From: Candidatus Omnitrophota bacterium
GTDB lineage: Bacteria; Omnitrophota; Gorgyraeia; Duberdicusellales; 4484-171
Direction of reading: 5' to 3'
DNA: 5,162 bases
NCBI GenBank assembly: GCA_014728785.1
Contig: WJKZ01000248.1
Coordinates: 1 to 5,162, forward strand
Shown: in pieces, positions 4,180 to 5,162 of the stretch
Layout: each line of letters opens with the position of its first letter
Numbering within the stretch: position 1 is the first letter of the stretch
Position numbers and translations under genes: made by a program
Notes under the pieces: generated by a model
The model's input: only the letters and a program-made list of their open reading frames with translations
What the model was told of the DNA's origin: nothing
The model's database searches: none

Positions 4180-5162
4180 TCAGGCAATATCTATTTCCTT
4201 ACTGAGATAGACATCCTGAATCGCATTAAGAATCTCTATTCCCTCTCTGAAAGGCTTCTGAAAGGCCTTTCTTCCCGAAATTAACCCCATGCCGCCGGCT
4301 CTTTTATTGATGACTGCAGTCTTAACCGCCTGTTGGAGGTCGTTTTTACCGGAAGCTCCTCCTGAATTAATCAAGCCGCACCGGCCCATATAACAATTTG
4401 CAACCTGATATCTGGTTAAATCTATCAGGTTGTCACTGGTTAACTTATCATAAACAAGAGGATGGGTTTTGCCGAAATTGACAGCCGTAAATCCTCCGTT
4501 ATTGGTAGGCTGTTTCTGTTTGATTATATCTGCCTCTATTGTGACCCCCAGATGATTGGCCTGACCGGTAAGATCGGCAGAGGTATGAAAATCAACCCCC
4601 TCCTTTTTGAAAGCTGAGTTACGTAAATAACACCATAAAACCGTGAACATGCCCAGCTCGTGGGCCCGCTCAAAAGCAGAAGAGACTTCCTCAATTTGCC
4701 GGCGGGAATCTTGCGAACCGAAGTAAATAGTGGCGCCTGCCCCCACAGCACCCATATTAAAAGCCTGCTCAACTGATGCGAACATGCGCTGGTCATAAGA
4801 ATTAGGGTAGGTAAGTAACTCATTGTGATTAATTTTTACTATAAAAGGTATCTTGTGGGCGTATTTGCGGGAAACCATACCCAAGACCCCCAGCGTTGAG
4901 GCTACGGCATTACAGCCCCCTTCAATCGCAAGTTTTACTATATTTTCAGGGTCGAAATACATTGGGTTGGGAGCAAATGACGCTCCGGCGGAATGTTCTA
5001 TGCCCTGGTCAACCGGCAAAATTGAAACATAACCTGTATCTTTTAACCTACCGCGGCTTAACACCAACTCTAAATTCCTCAAAACATTGCTCGACCTGTC
5101 GGAATTTGTAAAAATCCTGTCCACAAAATCAGGACCGGGCAAATGTAAATCCTCTTTAAGGA
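4180..5162 (-). CDS. fbaB: Class I fructose-bisphosphate aldolase (FbaB/DhnA type), N-terminus cut by window edge
   Basis: This enzyme cleaves fructose-1,6-bisphosphate to dihydroxyacetone phosphate and glyceraldehyde-3-phosphate, or runs in reverse in gluconeogenesis, through a Schiff base in the cytoplasm. The sequence closely follows E. coli FbaB as I recall it, for example [43 protein letters not shown] and [11 protein letters not shown]. Counting from the TTG at 5142, the likely catalytic residues by analogy with archaeal class I aldolases are D45 (in PVDQG), Y172 (in LWCYLRNS) and the Schiff-base lysine K208 (in EADIIKQK). Phosphate is bound by the loops INSGGASG (258-265) and GLISGRKAF (287-295). 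The frame stays open to the window edge: the codons before the TTG read LKEDLH, and with LPGPDF this aligns with the E. coli segment QLYLPGHDY, so the true start is probably outside the window. A TTG start is less likely, although AGAGG lies 8 nt before it. A 160-bp gap separates its stop from the next gene. Confidence 0.96.
   Translation of the reverse strand, partial: LKEDLHLPGPDFVDRIFTNSDRSSNVLRNLELVLSRGRLKDTGYVSILPVDQGIEHSAGASFAPNPMYFDPENIVKLAIEGGCNAVASTLGVLGMVSRKYAHKIPFIVKINHNELLTYPNSYDQRMFASVEQAFNMGAVGAGATIYFGSQDSRRQIEEVSSAFERAHELGMFTVLWCYLRNSAFKKEGVDFHTSADLTGQANHLGVTIEADIIKQKQPTNNGGFTAVNFGKTHPLVYDKLTSDNLIDLTRYQVANCYMGRCGLINSGGASGKNDLQQAVKTAVINKRAGGMGLISGRKAFQKPFREGIEILNAIQDVYLSKEIDIA

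Noticed and set aside
4260..4271. Perfect 12-bp palindrome GAAAGGCCTTTC with a nearby GAAAGGC repeat
   Set aside because: It is inside fbaB and is explained by codons of the conserved GRKAFQKPF segment.

Overview
This is an ordinary-looking bacterial chromosomal segment, moderately AT-rich (about 40% G+C by eye). Every gene lies on the minus strand. No rRNA, tRNA, CRISPR array, transposase or phage gene was found. The aldolase is of the bacterial FbaB/DhnA type and the Maf protein is a normal housekeeping enzyme. Several small membrane proteins, SD-poor starts and the hypothetical Cys-motif protein suggest an uncultivated Gram-negative-like lineage (an Omnitrophica-like group is one possibility), but the sequence alone does not fix the taxon.

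In the direction of transcription (right to left) the layout is: (1) fbaB, a class I fructose-1,6-bisphosphate aldolase whose N-terminus is cut by the window edge (4180-5162). (2) A 160-bp gap with unusually rich inverted-repeat structure (4020-4179). (3) A small membrane protein with an N-terminal CxxCx5C motif (3606-4019). (4) maf, a Maf-type nucleotide pyrophosphatase whose annotated ATG touches the previous stop codon and sits inside a perfect 10-bp hairpin (2964-3605). (5) A compact VIT1/CCC1-like transporter (2469-2948). (6) A 540-residue CPBP (CAAX/Abi-type) intramembrane protease with a PepSY-like N-terminal region (751-2373). (7) A half-size UPF0016/GDT1 cation transporter (393-665). 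(8) The first 128 codons of a CPA2-type cation:proton antiporter, cut by the left edge (1-385).

The gene group 3-4-5 is tightly packed (0 and 15 bp between genes) and so is 7-8 (7 bp), so these look like two co-transcribed blocks. The CPBP gene has a 95-bp leader and an 85-bp trailer. Three of the gene products (VIT1-like, GDT1-like, CPA2 antiporter) would move cations across the membrane. A shared role in Fe/Mn/Ca or pH balance is possible, but it is an inference from family membership and neighbourhood only.

The most unusual signals are non-coding: the hairpin that buries the maf ATG, and the competing stems in the 4020-4179 gap just upstream of the small membrane protein. I see no convincing new multi-gene system.
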